Source: Phytophthora quininea
Taxonomy: Eukaryota > Oomycota > Peronosporomycetes > Peronosporales > Peronosporaceae
Length of the DNA stretch: 64,000 nt
Assembly: GCA_011947345.1 (NCBI GenBank)
Contig: JAAVTG010001003.1
Location: forward strand, 62,001 to 126,000
Reading direction: 5' to 3'
Below are positions 24,520 through 35,733 of this stretch, piece by piece (within the stretch, counting starts at the first letter, position 1; each line of letters begins with the position of its first letter). Both the position numbers and the translations under genes were made by a program. Under the pieces are notes generated by a model that was not told the origin of the DNA, searched no databases, and saw nothing but the letters and a program-made list of their open reading frames with translations.

Positions 24520-26874
24520 AAGGACGGAGTAGTTATGCGCGGTTGCGGGCGCCACACAGCCGGTCTCCGTCATCGTCGACCCGACCAGTTTGGTAGGCAT
24601 CCTGAAGAATATAATCAAGGAGGCTAAGTCAGGAAAGCCCTTCCCCAAGATGCCTCCATTGCTGAGCCGAAGTGTGGGGTCCACATAGATGAATTTCACC
24701 GTGCTCCAGTCAGTTTTGGGCAGCGATTCTCATCGAGCATCACGTTCACCAAATCAGACGTTGTTAACCATAAAGTGTCCTCGTTCTCGTCGCTCTTGCG
24801 CTTACGATCATTTTCTGACGCAGGAAGAATTCACGTGCTGGTGGTCGTTCCTAAAGATGCGGATCCACCTGTGACTGCTCCAACATTTCCCCTTTCTTTT
24901 CCTCGAGGACCAGAGCTGGATTTGATATCGTGCAGTGCCCTCCTCGAGTTTTTGGAAGGTGAAATACTCGATAAGAATTCCTTAAACTCAGATCCTCACT
25001 ATTTGGAAGCCGAGAGTTCGCTGTTCCAGTTAGTTAGGCGAGACGAGGCCATTGCAACAGCGGCAGACTGCTTCAAAACCATCCTCAAAAGATCTTGTGA
25101 ACGATCCATGGTGCATATCCCTGTTTGCTCGGGAATGTCTGGTTTGGGGAAAACGCGCGAATGCCGGAAGAAGGGGTTGGATTTCGAAAGACAAGTTACA
25201 CTTGGATGCTACCAGTATTATTGTTTCTTACTCTGTGCCTAGTCCACTGCCAGTGGAGGACGCGATTTCGATCGAGGCGTTTTTCTCGTGAAGGTCGCTG
25301 TATCGATTTTGTCTGGATGGTAATTGCTCCAACGAGTTCGGACGTTAGTTTGCGATGCGGTTACCGTGCAACGGAAGCCATCTGACGGTGTTGAATGTCA
25401 TCAAAGTCATCGAGCTAAAGCTCCGCAACGATACTGAACAGCCAGCACAAACCTTAGGGAAAGCAGCGCCGCTGTAATTGCTTCTTAGTGTTGATGACTA
25501 TCAAAGCGTTCGGAAGATTGCCCGGAAATGTCAGTTTTGCGCGAGCTCGTGGAAGTGATTGATCACACGACGTCCAGGTATAATCTTACTACCCATGTTT
25601 GCCGGTAGGAGTTGGGATATGATCAGAGGCTCGCGTTTGTGGCCAGACGGCTTCCAATGAACCTCTCGACGATGGACGATATATCGTGCGTTGTGGAGAA
25701 TAATCCGAAACATGCTCCGCTCTTGAAGCAGTCTCAAATTCGTGGCGGTTTGCTTTTTATTGAAGGACTTCAAACAGGGATCAGCATCTTTCTGTACTTA
25801 AACCCATTGCCACTTGGGCTGTGTATCCGTCTAGCCGCCTTTGCTGTGTCTGGTTTAGCAATCTTACCGCCTGATGACTTTACTGAAGGCTACACGTGGT
25901 CAAAACTCCGCGATTCGTCGCTGTGGTTGCTACGGAAGCGTGGTGTCAGTGATGAAAGTGATGTTTGCGTACCTTATACGATGCTGTGGGTTATTGGGCC
26001 GGAAAATATTGACGCAGTGACTACCAACGTAGAAAAATGCTTCATTAGGGCCCTTGCAGATGGGTGAGAGGGTAGACTCGACACAATTCGAGATTCAATT
26101 CTGGCAATCGTGGGAGGTATTCGGGGCTTGGGTTTATGCTTTGAAAATCAATGCATTGCTGATACTTGGACGCACAACGGCGACTCTTGAAGAATTGCTG
26201 CCTCGCATGATGATGACTGCAGAAACCCGTCGTCTTTCGGTAGAGTTGGTTCCGTCAAAAGTGTTTGCGAGCACTGAAAAGTTTGGTAAGGGTACCCCTG
26301 GGACTATTTTATCAAGTTTGAATGAACAGGAAGCAGTCGACTAGACGGAAGGTGGCCACATTGAAATCCATCGCGGTGAAAATGGTGTCGACATTTATTT
26401 TGCGCTACGTGAAGCTATACACAACGAGCTAATTGTTGTTGTCGACCAGAGAAAACGACAGTTTGGGAAATTTCAACCGAGCCACGCAAAAACATATTTT
26501 GATAAGCTTAGTGAACGACCTAAATTCCTGGATAAGCGTGTCCGCTTGTTAAGAGGGTTCATGAATGTGTTTCCAAGGAAGAGCTGGTGAATGTGCCATC
26601 CAATTGCTTCCTCCTGAGCCGCGACGAGTGCGAACAATTCCATGGGACGTTGGTGTTCCACCCGGCGGGCTCGCCTACGATCTCAGTCAACTCGGCATGC
26701 AGGACCGCTGTCAAAACATTGGTAACTGGAAGTGATGCTGAGATCGTTGTGGACGAGATTATGAAGAGGGGATTCATCAGTGCCAGGGAGGTGGTTTCTT
26801 TCATTAAAAGCGTCGGCTACGAGCTGAATTTGACGACGACTTGGCGGCATTTGCGTAGTAGCCCAACGGAGTAG
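24520..26874 (+). pseudogene. Crinkler (CRN) effector locus, decayed, copy 1
   Basis: CRN proteins are modular effectors of oomycetes: a conserved ubiquitin-like N-terminal header ends in a HVLVVVP-type junction and is joined to variable C-terminal domains, often a P-loop NTPase plus a nuclease-like module that acts in the host nucleus. Seen: header-like sequence from about 24532 ending at a TAG (24686-24688); the hallmark HVLVVVP at 24832-24852; a P-loop GMSGLGKTR at 25132-25158; then several C-terminal blocks at 25612-26067, 26054-26344, 26345-26580 and 26587-26874 in changing frames, including ALKINALLILG. The start codon context is lost: a TAG stands where the first codons should be. It lies only about 90 bases beyond the stop of the LRR gene. 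Multiple stops and shifts make it a probable pseudogene. Confidence 0.75.
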
Positions 26875-26930
26875 GCGGGAGACTTGAACGAAAAGTCTAA
26901 CAAATTGCCTAAACAACAAACATTTCCACA

Positions 26931-27242
26931 ATGTGTGCAGCATTACGCTACCAACAGCTCGAGATCGCGGAATTACTGCACAAGACCTTGGCCTATCAAT
27001 TGACAGTTGTAGTGATGGCTCATCCTTTGGATGACGGCGACGTCGCTGTTGCCAAGTGGCTGTCTGATCGCGGGGCCCAAGGCTACTCCAAGCTAGGTTT
27101 TCCGTGTCGTAATAGTTTGGCGATGGGGAAATGGCTCCACGAACATTTCCAACAACGGTTTACGAATATAGAATTTGGTTGTGCGTTGTACTGGGCTGCT
27201 CGAGATGGCAAACTCGATGTGATCCAGTGGTTATGCCAACAT
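26931..27242 (+). pseudogene. ankyrin-repeat protein fragment
   Basis: A 104-residue frame reading like the degenerate ankyrin repeats expanded in oomycete genomes: helices such as LEIAELLHKTLA, VAVAKWLSDRGAQ, LAMGKWLHEHF and, at the end, ALYWAARDGKLDVIQWLCQH. Ankyrin proteins mediate protein contacts; nothing more specific can be said. The frame stops at 27243-27245, exactly where sequence belonging to the inverted LRR copy begins. It is therefore a truncated piece joined to another gene rather than a complete protein. The upstream limit is also unclear. Confidence 0.6.
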
Positions 27243-29111
27243 TAGAGTCCGTCGAAAGAAGGCAATCTCGGCGGGCCCAAGTATCCTCCAATGTGGACGT
27301 AAGTGAGCGTCGTCATACCGGTAAACATGTCGTCTGGAAGGATTATGAACGGGTCTGTGTTCCTCGCTTCGAGATGTCTATCATAAAAATAAAAGTTAGT
27401 TTGTGGACGAAGTAAGAACAATCAGTCCTTCTTACAGGAACTCAAGCTGTTGGAACTCGTTGAACCACGACGGTATTTCTGCAATGTTCGTATACCACAA
27501 CGACCGGCTCAAACTCCGTCAGTTTCTACTAGAACTAGTACTGTAGCAAACTCACGTACATGTGGCTCAACTTGGAACACTTGCGAAGTTCCGTTGGTAA
27601 AGCAGGTAAATAACGATTCAATAGATCGACGACTTGCAGGTCTCCGGCCGCTGAAAGTTGCGCCACAGTATCCGTCACATTCTTCGGTTGCAGCCACTCC
27701 TCAACTGTTTTCGGACCTACATTATGTTCGATTAGAATCAAGCACGGACACTGCGACGCAGAATTGCTGTCTGTCTTGATCAACCGATGCACATTGACAG
27801 CACACTTTGTGTGATTTGCAGGCTACTGCCGATGTCCGAACACTTTCTTCAACGAAAACCACGAGTGATATAGCAAACAATACCAGTAGAAAAGCTCCAT
27901 AGTAACTGCGCTTCGGGTAGTTACGACCACGTCGCTTTATGGGCTGCTTAATGATTCTCATTGCGTAGTGAAGTTGGAAACATAGCACGATATCGACGCC
28001 AACGCGTTTGAAGAAGTCCAGGACGGAAAGGACGCGGAGAGACTTGAGTGTCTTATAAATGACGGCGGTCTGGACGGGGTCTGCGATCACGACGGCACTT
28101 CGTTCCATCCACCCAGGAGGGAAGCTCCCGAGGTTAATGTCCAACATCGTCCGGTCAAAGCTGAATGAAGATAAGCAACACACCAGCACAAACATCGGGT
28201 AGCCGACCGCAACGAAGAAGTTAAATCAGTCAACAACAAAGTTAATATCTTCCGCTAGAAGATTAAGCTCATTGCTACTACTTACAGAGCGTCGATGAGG
28301 TTTTCTATAAGCCGCAAGTTGTTGACTGGGATGACCATCATCGCTGCGAATACAAGCGCATTTCCAGCGACGATTGCTGTGAAAATTGCAACAAGCACAA
28401 TGGGAGCTCCAGACTCCAGTATTTGGTAGAGTGATACTGACTGGATCAGTAGCTCGAAGATTTTCATCCACAGTTTCTATAAGGAACAAATGTTAGAAGC
28501 AGTAGCAATTCATACTGATAGTAAACGTACAGAGTTTCTTCGAGCAGTGTTATCGTAGAGAGTAAAAGAATTCACCACCGACAGGCTCCTTTGTGTTCCA
28601 GGACTGCCGTTGCGCTAGTCCACGCGCCTTTGATTCGAGAAGGGAAGACTCGGTTCGATTTTGTGTTGGCTACGACCCGGACCAACACCGACAGATACCC
28701 GAGGAAAACCACAGCGAACTTGAACACGTCGAGCGCAAGAATGACCATAGGCGGGTCGACCAACAACCAAAATACTCCGTCATCGAAACTTTGTGTCTTC
28801 ATGGCCTTGTTCATGGTCTCATTGGGAGCGACACTCAAAAGTAGCAACCACGTCACCCACGCCAAACAAATGCAGACCATGATCACAATAATTGCTCGTA
28901 ATAACAGTGATCTGGGGGCCTGTTTGGTTGATGAACGGTGCTTTGTCTCACTTAAGAACGAAGTCTTCTTGCCGGGTTTAGTGTGTCGCTGCTTCACGGC
29001 TTGAGTTGTGGGTGGCAGAGCTCCATGAATACTGTCACACTTTGGAGAGCCTGTACCGATGGCAACGACAGGCTTCACTACAATTTGGTTTCCTTTGCGT
29101 ACCATACGCAT
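27243..29111 (-). pseudogene. multi-pass membrane LRR protein, copy 3 (inverted, truncated)
   Basis: Same family as the genes at 21892 and 32389, on the opposite strand. Recognisable exons: 29111-28531 (membrane segments LLLRAIIVIMVCICLAWVTWLLLL and VILALDVFKFAVVFLGYLSVLV), 28476-28286, about 28224-27550 (FAISLVVFVEESVRTSA, then the first LRRs), a short exon ending near 27435, and part of exon 5 (27401-27243). The frame slips at a short C run at 28584-28585 in exon 1 and again near 27810. The acceptor before exon 3 has lost its AG (TG instead). Exon 5 stops abruptly at the junction with the ankyrin fragment, so the remaining LRRs and the Cys-rich C-terminal domain are missing. The truncation and the broken splice site argue for a true pseudogene, whatever the cause of the frame slips. 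Confidence 0.75.
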
Positions 29112-29426
29112 TGCTTGGTGGCTGCAATTTCTTCTTGTGGCAGCTCACATCAACAGCAAAACAAAAATACTACAGGAATAGCTACACATTTCATTTGGGC
29201 TAATTTCGCCGTTTTGCAGTGTGCAATGAAAGATGAGCGGTCGATTTTGACTCCACTTGAACCGTCACTTTGGCGGCATTTCCAGCCGTCCATTCTCGAT
29301 CCGATGGGCTCGATGCCTTTTCGCCAAAGATATCGATCCTCGCTCTCGATATCACTCTCACCATACTCCAAAACACGTCAAGTCGCTCAAGCAACCAAAC
29401 CGTAGTGCGGGCTCATTGGTGTCGTC
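29112..29426. promoter_or_regulatory. divergent intergenic region
   Basis: 315 bases between the starts of the inverted LRR copy (leftward) and a small membrane protein gene (rightward); it would contain both promoters. No oomycete initiator or TATA element was identified with confidence. Confidence 0.3.
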
Positions 29427-29960
29427 ATGATGAGAGACGACAATGGGGGTGAAGCGTCCATGTTGCTGAGTGCGTACCAACAGGCAGCCATTCGAGACGT
29501 CCACTACCGAATCGCCCAACGCCGTCGAAGTGTGCGGTCGATGCTTTGGATCGTCACTGCCATCACATTGCTAGTTGGCTGTGTCGTTGCCATCGACAAA
29601 TTCGCGATGCTGAATGCGGTTGCATCGACCAACCTCGACACTCAAGTTGGAACCGGCGACCAACCGATGGCCATGGAGTCGCAATTCGGGTGGAGCTCTA
29701 TCGGCGGTGGGTGGTGCTCGCTTCGGTGCATGTTTAGCTCCGACAAGCAGAAGTGTGAAGAGAGCGTCGGATGCAATAAACCTGATGGCAGTGGGGGCGG
29801 AAGCGGATCGATGGGCGCCAATGTCGGGGACCCGGACGACAAGGACAAGAACTATAAGAACCAAACCAACAGTCAACCGACACACCCTGCCAACGGACAG
29901 CATGAATACACCAATGCCAATGCCAATGCAAACATTGACACCGATTACGGCGAGACGTAA
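29427..29960 (+). CDS. small membrane-anchored Cys-containing protein
   Basis: Intact 177-residue ORF with no introns and no family I recognise. Order: a short basic cytosol-like N-terminus (IAQRRRSVRSM), one hydrophobic segment LWIVTAITLLVGCVVAI (about residues 40-56) that could be a signal anchor, then a luminal or extracellular part. That part has four Cys within about 20 residues (WCSLRCMFSSDKQKCEESVGC), a Gly/Ser linker (GSGGGSGSMG), and a hydrophilic Asn/Thr/Asp tail with a short ANANAN repeat. The RRRSVR stretch just before the hydrophobic segment suggests type II topology. Two adjacent Met codons (29427 and 29430) are possible starts. It sits between the inverted LRR copy and a CRN locus. 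The clean frame and biased composition support a real gene. Confidence 0.6.
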   Translation: MMRDDNGGEASMLLSAYQQAAIRDVHYRIAQRRRSVRSMLWIVTAITLLVGCVVAIDKFAMLNAVASTNLDTQVGTGDQPMAMESQFGWSSIGGGWCSLRCMFSSDKQKCEESVGCNKPDGSGGGSGSMGANVGDPDDKDKNYKNQTNSQPTHPANGQHEYTNANANANIDTDYGET

Positions 29961-30221
29961 AAGCTGCATGTAGGGAAGCTGGTGTCGGGGAATTAACGTT
30001 TTCGGTGCGTTTACGAGGAAACAACATGAATGCCTTATTCCAGAATTTGTCAGTCAAGTAGATGGCGGACGTCTGGTCACCACGCACGCAGCCGTTCTCA
30101 TAGACGTCTAACATTGTTGTCGTCTAACTTCAGAACTGTGTCACTGGACAGTTATCTTCTTCGTGAATCCCGATCGATCGACTTTCTTGTGAGCCGATTT
30201 CTCTCGCCACGAACGTACTAA
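29961..30221. other. intergenic spacer
   Basis: Between the small membrane protein and the 3' end of the second CRN locus; no coding signal recognised on either strand. Confidence 0.5.
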
Positions 30222-31595
30222 TCAGGAAAGGCGTCTTTGCTGAGCCCTTGGATACCATGACAACAATTGATGAACCTCAGCACGAACAGGAGCAATTGTG
30301 CCGTTGAAATAGCTGTGAATGTCTTCGGTCGAATGAACTGCCCCACGCAGCACTTCCTTGGCTGCCTCAGTACTCGCACCAAACATCATCCGTGCATTTC
30401 CACCGCACAAAGAACTTCTCGCTTAGCTGTTCCATCCGCCGTGCCATTTCCACCGTACTTTCAGTGATGAAGTTGACCTTCACACGGTCAAAGAAGCGGT
30501 CGTTCGTGATGGCTGCTCGGTACTCTTCCAATGTCCACGAAGACGTCATAAAGCATTGTTCGTCGTCTGTTTGGCTTGGAGTATCCATCGTTGACTCACT
30601 AGAAATTAATGGGCACTCCAAACGGCTCTCCACAGTCGACGGAATGTGGTCACAGAGGTCAAGACGCCAATCTTTCCCGACTGATATCATGGAGCACACA
30701 ACCACAAGACGACGCTTTTTCACGTTCTCTTCTCGCCATCGCCGACACGAATGTAAAACACTTGGACGATCCTCAACATATCCGTCAAGGAAGACAACGT
30801 TCGATTCACTCAACCCGGTGAGAGAGATTCGAGCTGCGTGGGCTTGATCGTACACGTCCACTTTTCACGAAATAAAATACAAGACAGTTCGTCCGATTCA
30901 TCCTCGTAATGAATCCACACAACGTCCCACCGTTCGTTGCCAACGACCCTTTTCAACGAACAGGCAAAGGCAAAGGCAGCACAAGACTTGCCAGTGCCAG
31001 GTGGTCCTACGATCGATAACACCGCGTAGGTCTTCACCGTAAAATTCCAAAGCGCTGCCCATTCATCTTGAACCGCTTGGCGCTGGAACAGCAGCAGACC
31101 TCCTTTCTGAATTTGAAGGCCACTGTCATGAACATAATTCTCCGGAATAAAGAGGAATTCGTTCTGCTCACTAGATTTTGGAAGGACATCGCACGTGGTA
31201 TCGACCAACTCCCAAGACGGCAGCAATGGGTTTTTCACCAGCACGTTCACGGACCTTCCCTCTGGCTGCTTTCTCGTTTTCCTCATTCGTAGCCTCCACT
31301 CGAACATCCTTCTCCAATAGTCCAATCGTTTTAAGTTGAGCTCGCGCCGTTTCTAGATGCGTCAAACCCTTGGTGTGTCCGATCCCGTTCTTCACGTCAT
31401 TCTCCGTCACCAGCCAATTCAGATCGCCGTTGTCCTTCTTCGCTGGATAGAGCTCCAGATCATGCGCAGGGAACGGGTAGCACTTCTTGGTCTTGATCGC
31501 CTCCTTCAGATCGGAAACCAACACCCCCCGTCAATCTTTACGCTGAACGTTGTGGTCTCACCGACAACGGCACAGAAAACCTTGGTGGTCGCCAT
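30222..31595 (-). pseudogene. Crinkler (CRN) effector locus with P-loop NTPase, copy 2 (frame-broken)
   Basis: Minus-strand CRN gene whose parts are all present but in different frames. From an ATG at 31595: a header beginning MATTKVFCAVVGE; the LFLAK-like block LELYPAKK followed by NWL (about 31455-31400); an alpha-helical DWL-like stretch; the junction VNVLVKNP (about 31250-31229) matching the family's HVLVVVP site; and a P-loop GPPGTGKS (about 31011-30985) with a Walker-B-like VVFLDG near 30795. The conserved C-terminal GGNARMMFGAS follows near 30405, with a stop at about 30222. Breaks: G run 31524-31529, near 31252, A run 30862-30865, near 30410. With four breaks it may be a pseudogene, but two are homopolymer slips, so an intact gene with sequence errors is possible. 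CRNs are host-targeted effectors; this one has no visible signal peptide cleavage site. Confidence 0.75.
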
Positions 31596-31739
31596 CTCCA
31601 CTTGCGTTCAAGTCAGGAAATTCTGGAATAGGTCTTGACTGATGGTCACTTTTGATGGAATGAAGATTGCAACCTCCGCAGTCTGATTTTGCCGGCCATT
31701 GACAGTCTCGAACATCAAAAAAAATAAAGCCCTTTGCTG

Positions 31740-32146
31740 TACGGGATCGAGGTGCAATGGGTTTCTTGACGAATGTGATCTGACGGATCCGAAATGTGCC
31801 GTTCACCCAATTTGGCAGACGCCTGCAGCCACCTGTTTGTCCTCGAATCGAACCGACAAGATCGCGACGGTTGCAACGCTCGAGGCAGTGCAGAAATTCA
31901 AGTTTACAGTCTGTAGCGACGTGATGAGACTCGGAAGTATTGAGCCACCACCGTCGATCGAATCGATCAATTTCTGCAACGGCACTATGTACAAACAATA
32001 TCCAGGGTTGGAGGAGCGGAATCAATGTGTTATAATGCACGATACTTGGCGATTTCGTGCACCATGACTCCGTGCCCGATCGCAATGAATTGCTCAGGGA
32101 CAAATGTGACTCGGAAATTGAAGCCTGGCTAGGTTGCAAATATCGA
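31740..32146 (+). pseudogene. C-terminal fragment of the membrane LRR family
   Basis: Only the Cys-rich C-terminal domain of the family is present: CNGFLDECDLTDPKCAVHPIW, CLSSNRTDKIATVATLE, FCNGTMYKQY and, after a frame change near 32050, CDSEIEAWLGCK followed by extra residues instead of a stop. Compared with the full copies, bases are missing at the start of the domain near 31745. No LRR or membrane exons precede it; the 5' end of the second CRN locus lies only about 150 bases away. It is a solitary exon-5 piece, probably left by recombination between family members. Confidence 0.75.
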
Positions 32147-32388
32147 TGTGAATTGAAAAAGACGATACTTTCTTGGAGATCAGTGTCCAGAAGAGTTCTT
32201 TTGAAGTCTTTGGCAAGTAAGGTTGACGTCAGTTTCCGCTTAACGGGAAGTCTTGAAGAACAGCTAAAAATTGTTCCTTGGATGACAACCATAATGATGA
32301 CCGAGGTGGCGGTCTTAGAAGGCTATTTTGACATCCAACTGCTGTTCTCTGTCACAAAGGAACAAGCGTCTGAGGTTTCAGGTCGGTA

Positions 32389-34897
32389 ATGGAAAGCAGT
32401 GTTACCAAATCCACGACTGGCGACGATGCATGCGAATGCGAGGTGTTCGGTCCGTCGATAAACTCGCGACTTTCCAAGGCGAATATCGGTACGACTCTGA
32501 CACTGGTGCAGCCTCTCTCAGTCGTGAACAAGCACGAGAAGTCTCAGTCGTTCGACCAGGAGCTGTCCCACACGAACGTGCTGTCGGTTCTGTCTTCGAT
32601 CGTACTGCGTGTTATTCTTGGGCTAGCGACCTGCATCTGCTTGATCTGGATGACTTGGCTAGTGATTCTCAACATCGACCCCAACGGCACTGTCAACTAC
32701 GGCATGAACACGGAGAAATTCGAGAATGGAGCGTTCTGGTTACTCGTGGACCCACCAAAGACGATGCTGGGCTTGGCCACGTCCAAGTTCTGCATTGTGT
32801 TCATCGGCTATTCCTCAGCATTGGTACGAATCCTCACGAGAAGAGGCTTTATTAAAGCGGTCGTCACTCGCAAGAACTCGCAATATCCAAGCAAAGGCAA
32901 GATCGTCGCGGGGGCTTCCGATTCGCATACTATCCTAGGCAAAACAGCAAAAGTACTGACCAAGTCGCTCGCTGAGCACAACAGCTCAACGCGGAGAAAC
33001 CTGGTACGTATCAATTGTACTGTTATTGATCCAGAGGGTCGATGTTGACTTGTTTGGTGCAGAAATTGTGGATGAAAGTCGTCGAGTTGACTCTGCAGAC
33101 CATGTCACTGTACCAACATCTCGAGTCGGGAAATCCTTTAGGTCTTATCATCGTGTACACGATCATGGTTGTCCTGAATGCTCTCACGTGCGCAGCGATG
33201 ATGTTTGTCCCCATAGAAAATATGCGACTCCAAGAAAACCTTGTCGACACACTGTAAGTACATTGAGAAGATTTCTATCGACTACGATGAACCGGCTCAC
33301 TTGTATTTGTCTTGTAGATTTAATTTCCTCGTCGCGATTGGATACCCCATGTTCGTCCTTGAATACTGTCGAGATATTTTCTCCTTCGACCGTGCAAAGT
33401 ACGCCATCAACTTGGAAGTGTTCCCACCTGGGTATCACGAACAAAGTGCCAATGCAATCGCTGACCCAGTGGAGAGAGCCATCATCTACAAGTGCCTGAA
33501 AGGACTACGGATCCTTTCCGTCATGGATTTCTTGACGCACACCGGCATCAGTCTCGTATTGTGCTTTCAGATGCACTGCGCTGTGGACGTCATCAAAATC
33601 CCAAGAAACAACGCGGTCGGGAGTACCCGCACCGTAGCTACTGGGGAGCCGCTTTACTCACAGCGTTTGCAGTGCTGCTGCTAATCTTCGTCGAAGAGAG
33701 TGTCCGAACATCCAGCCGAGCATGTAACCCGCATCCTGAATGTGCTGTAAACGCCCACCGATGGCTTGCGTTGGAAGACGACTCGCTAACTCAATGTCCG
33801 TGTATCATCCTGATCGACCGCAATCCTGCTCCCGCAACTGTCCAAGAATTGCAGAACCCCAAAGACATGACCGACAAGGTGGCGCAGTTGGCGACCTCAG
33901 GAGACCTGCAAACGCTCGAGCTCATCAACCGCAACTTGATCTCGTTCCCCGACGAACTTCGGGGCTGCAAGTTCCTGAATTACTTGTACGAAACAGTTTG
34001 AAGATGTGTCTTCGCTTTCACTAACAATGTGAATTGTCTGATGGTTAGATCGTTGTGGTATGCGAATACTAAGGAGCTGCCATCGTGGGTCGGCGAGTTC
34101 ACGCACCTCGAGTATCTGTACGTCTTCAGTCGATATCAAAACCACCTTCACTTCCTAATAACTTATTTCCTTCCAGACACATCGACAACAAAGAGACCAA
34201 CGCGTTCTCAACCTTTCCTGAAGACATGCTCGATAATCTAGGAGCTCTCACATACCTGCATTTGGGAAGCTTTTTATATGTGGAGAAGCTGCCCTCGCTC
34301 CAAGCTCTCAGCCACTTGAAGTCCCTTACATTAGCAGCGTTCATCTCACTGCAACAACTACCGTCATTCGACGGCCTCGGTAGCTTGGAGCAGGTCGTTC
34401 TTGCCATCCTGCCGTCTTTGCACACGTTACCAGACTTTACTGCACTCAAGAAGCTTAAGTCTTTCGCCGTGGTGGATCGAGGATCTTGGTGCTGCAACGG
34501 CTTTCTCGGCGCTTGCAACCTCACGGATCCAGGCTGCATGGAGCACCCGATCTGGCACACCCCAGCGTCGTCCTGCTTAGCGTCCAACCAAATGGCCACA
34601 CCGGCGACATTGGAGACCGTGACGAAATACTCGCGAGCTGCTTGTGGCACTGTGGTGAAGAGTGGCAGCCTTGAGATCCCTCCTACCGTCGACGCCATTA
34701 CGTTCTGCAACGGCACCATGTACAAGCAGTGCGACGGATGGTACGGCAACCCGGACTCCATGTGCTACAGCTCTCGCTTCATGGCCATCGGCTGCTCCAT
34801 CACGCCGTATCCGGCCGAGATGCGACGGCTGCAGATCGCTCGAGGCGTGGGGGACAAGTGCGACCCGGAAGTGGAAGCGTGGCTCGGCTGCAAGTGA
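32389..34897 (+). CDS. multi-pass membrane LRR protein, copy 2 (best copy)
   Basis: The most complete member of the family. Exons: 32389-33003, 33063-33253, 33318-33985, 34049-34117, 34177-34897; four GT-AG introns of 59-64 bp at the same positions and phases as in copy 1. N-terminal half: hydrophobic segments VLRVILGLATCICLIWMTWL, LGLATSKFCIVFIGYSSAL, LIIVYTIMVVLNALTCAAM and AALLTAFAVLLLIFVEE. LRRs follow (LQTLELINRNLISFP, LTYLHLGSFLYVEKLP, LEQVVLAILPSLHTLP). The C-terminal domain has about eight Cys (SWCCNGF, CNGTMYKQC, MCYSSRF) and ends EVEAWLGCK then TGA. The only defect is a frame slip at AAAA 33595-33598 in exon 3. Likely role: membrane receptor or scaffold; ligand unknown. Confidence 0.83.
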
Positions 34898-35733
34898 TGG
34901 TAATCCTGTCGATTGCGACGACGGGGACCATTCTTGTCCGGTGGTGGAGCTCTTGGATCCTTGAGCGTGTTCGTCTGCAGTGGTGAGATACTCGCTCCAT
35001 CTCCTTCTGATAATCGAGTGTCGATTTCGCGCGATGGCCCATCGTCAATGGCCGCTTTGCAAGACCGCTGGATGGGGATAGCCCCGTGCCGTTACTGCTC
35101 GCTGCCATGTGCTGAGGTCGAAGAGTGAGGCCGGAGCTGCGCGGGCAAGTGCCAAGTGCTTGCGCAAAAGGCCGGCAACTGTGCAGCACAGCAATGAAAC
35201 TGCAGATTGCAGGCAGAAAGGAAACATACCTTTAGGAAAAAGAGGTTGTCGTGGCCAAACCAAGCATTAATAGAGCCTCCTGCACCAGCACGAACTGCAG
35301 TCTGACCTTCATAATCAGTTTTGGAGCCCCCTTGTCAGGGCATCCTGACGCGTCATCTCGACCTGATGTGTGGACACTGTGGTGCGGCTATGCAGACGTC
35401 CAAGATATGGCTACCCGACAAAGCGGCGTAGAGCTCGCACCGCTGGCCTGGGGAGATCTGCGCGCGTATCAACAGCTAGCAACGCGTGTTCCCTTCAGTG
35501 CAAGGCTGTTAGCTGCTTGTCGATCAATAGCACGCTGCAGGCTGCTGCCATTGCCAGTGTTGAGGCTCTCCAGGATATCGCCGTCTCTTTTACCGCACAT
35601 TTCGTGCGCCCTGTCGCCCAGAACATACAAAGCGCAAGTGCTTCTTTAACTCGGCCCGGTCCCGCTCCGTTTGTATCACGCGGGCTCCGTTAAAATATAG
35701 AGGTCTTGCACCCTTCAGAGATCGAGCTTCACT
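34898..35733. other. intergenic region upstream of zinc-finger gene
   Basis: GC-rich spacer. A 132-residue open frame at 35251-35649 has no recognised motif and is not called. The segment just before 35734 should hold the promoter of the zinc-finger gene. Confidence 0.4.

Noticed and set aside
35251..35649. 132-residue + strand ORF upstream of the zinc-finger gene
   Set aside because: No motif, and open frames are expected in this GC-rich stretch; overlapping frames are equally long.
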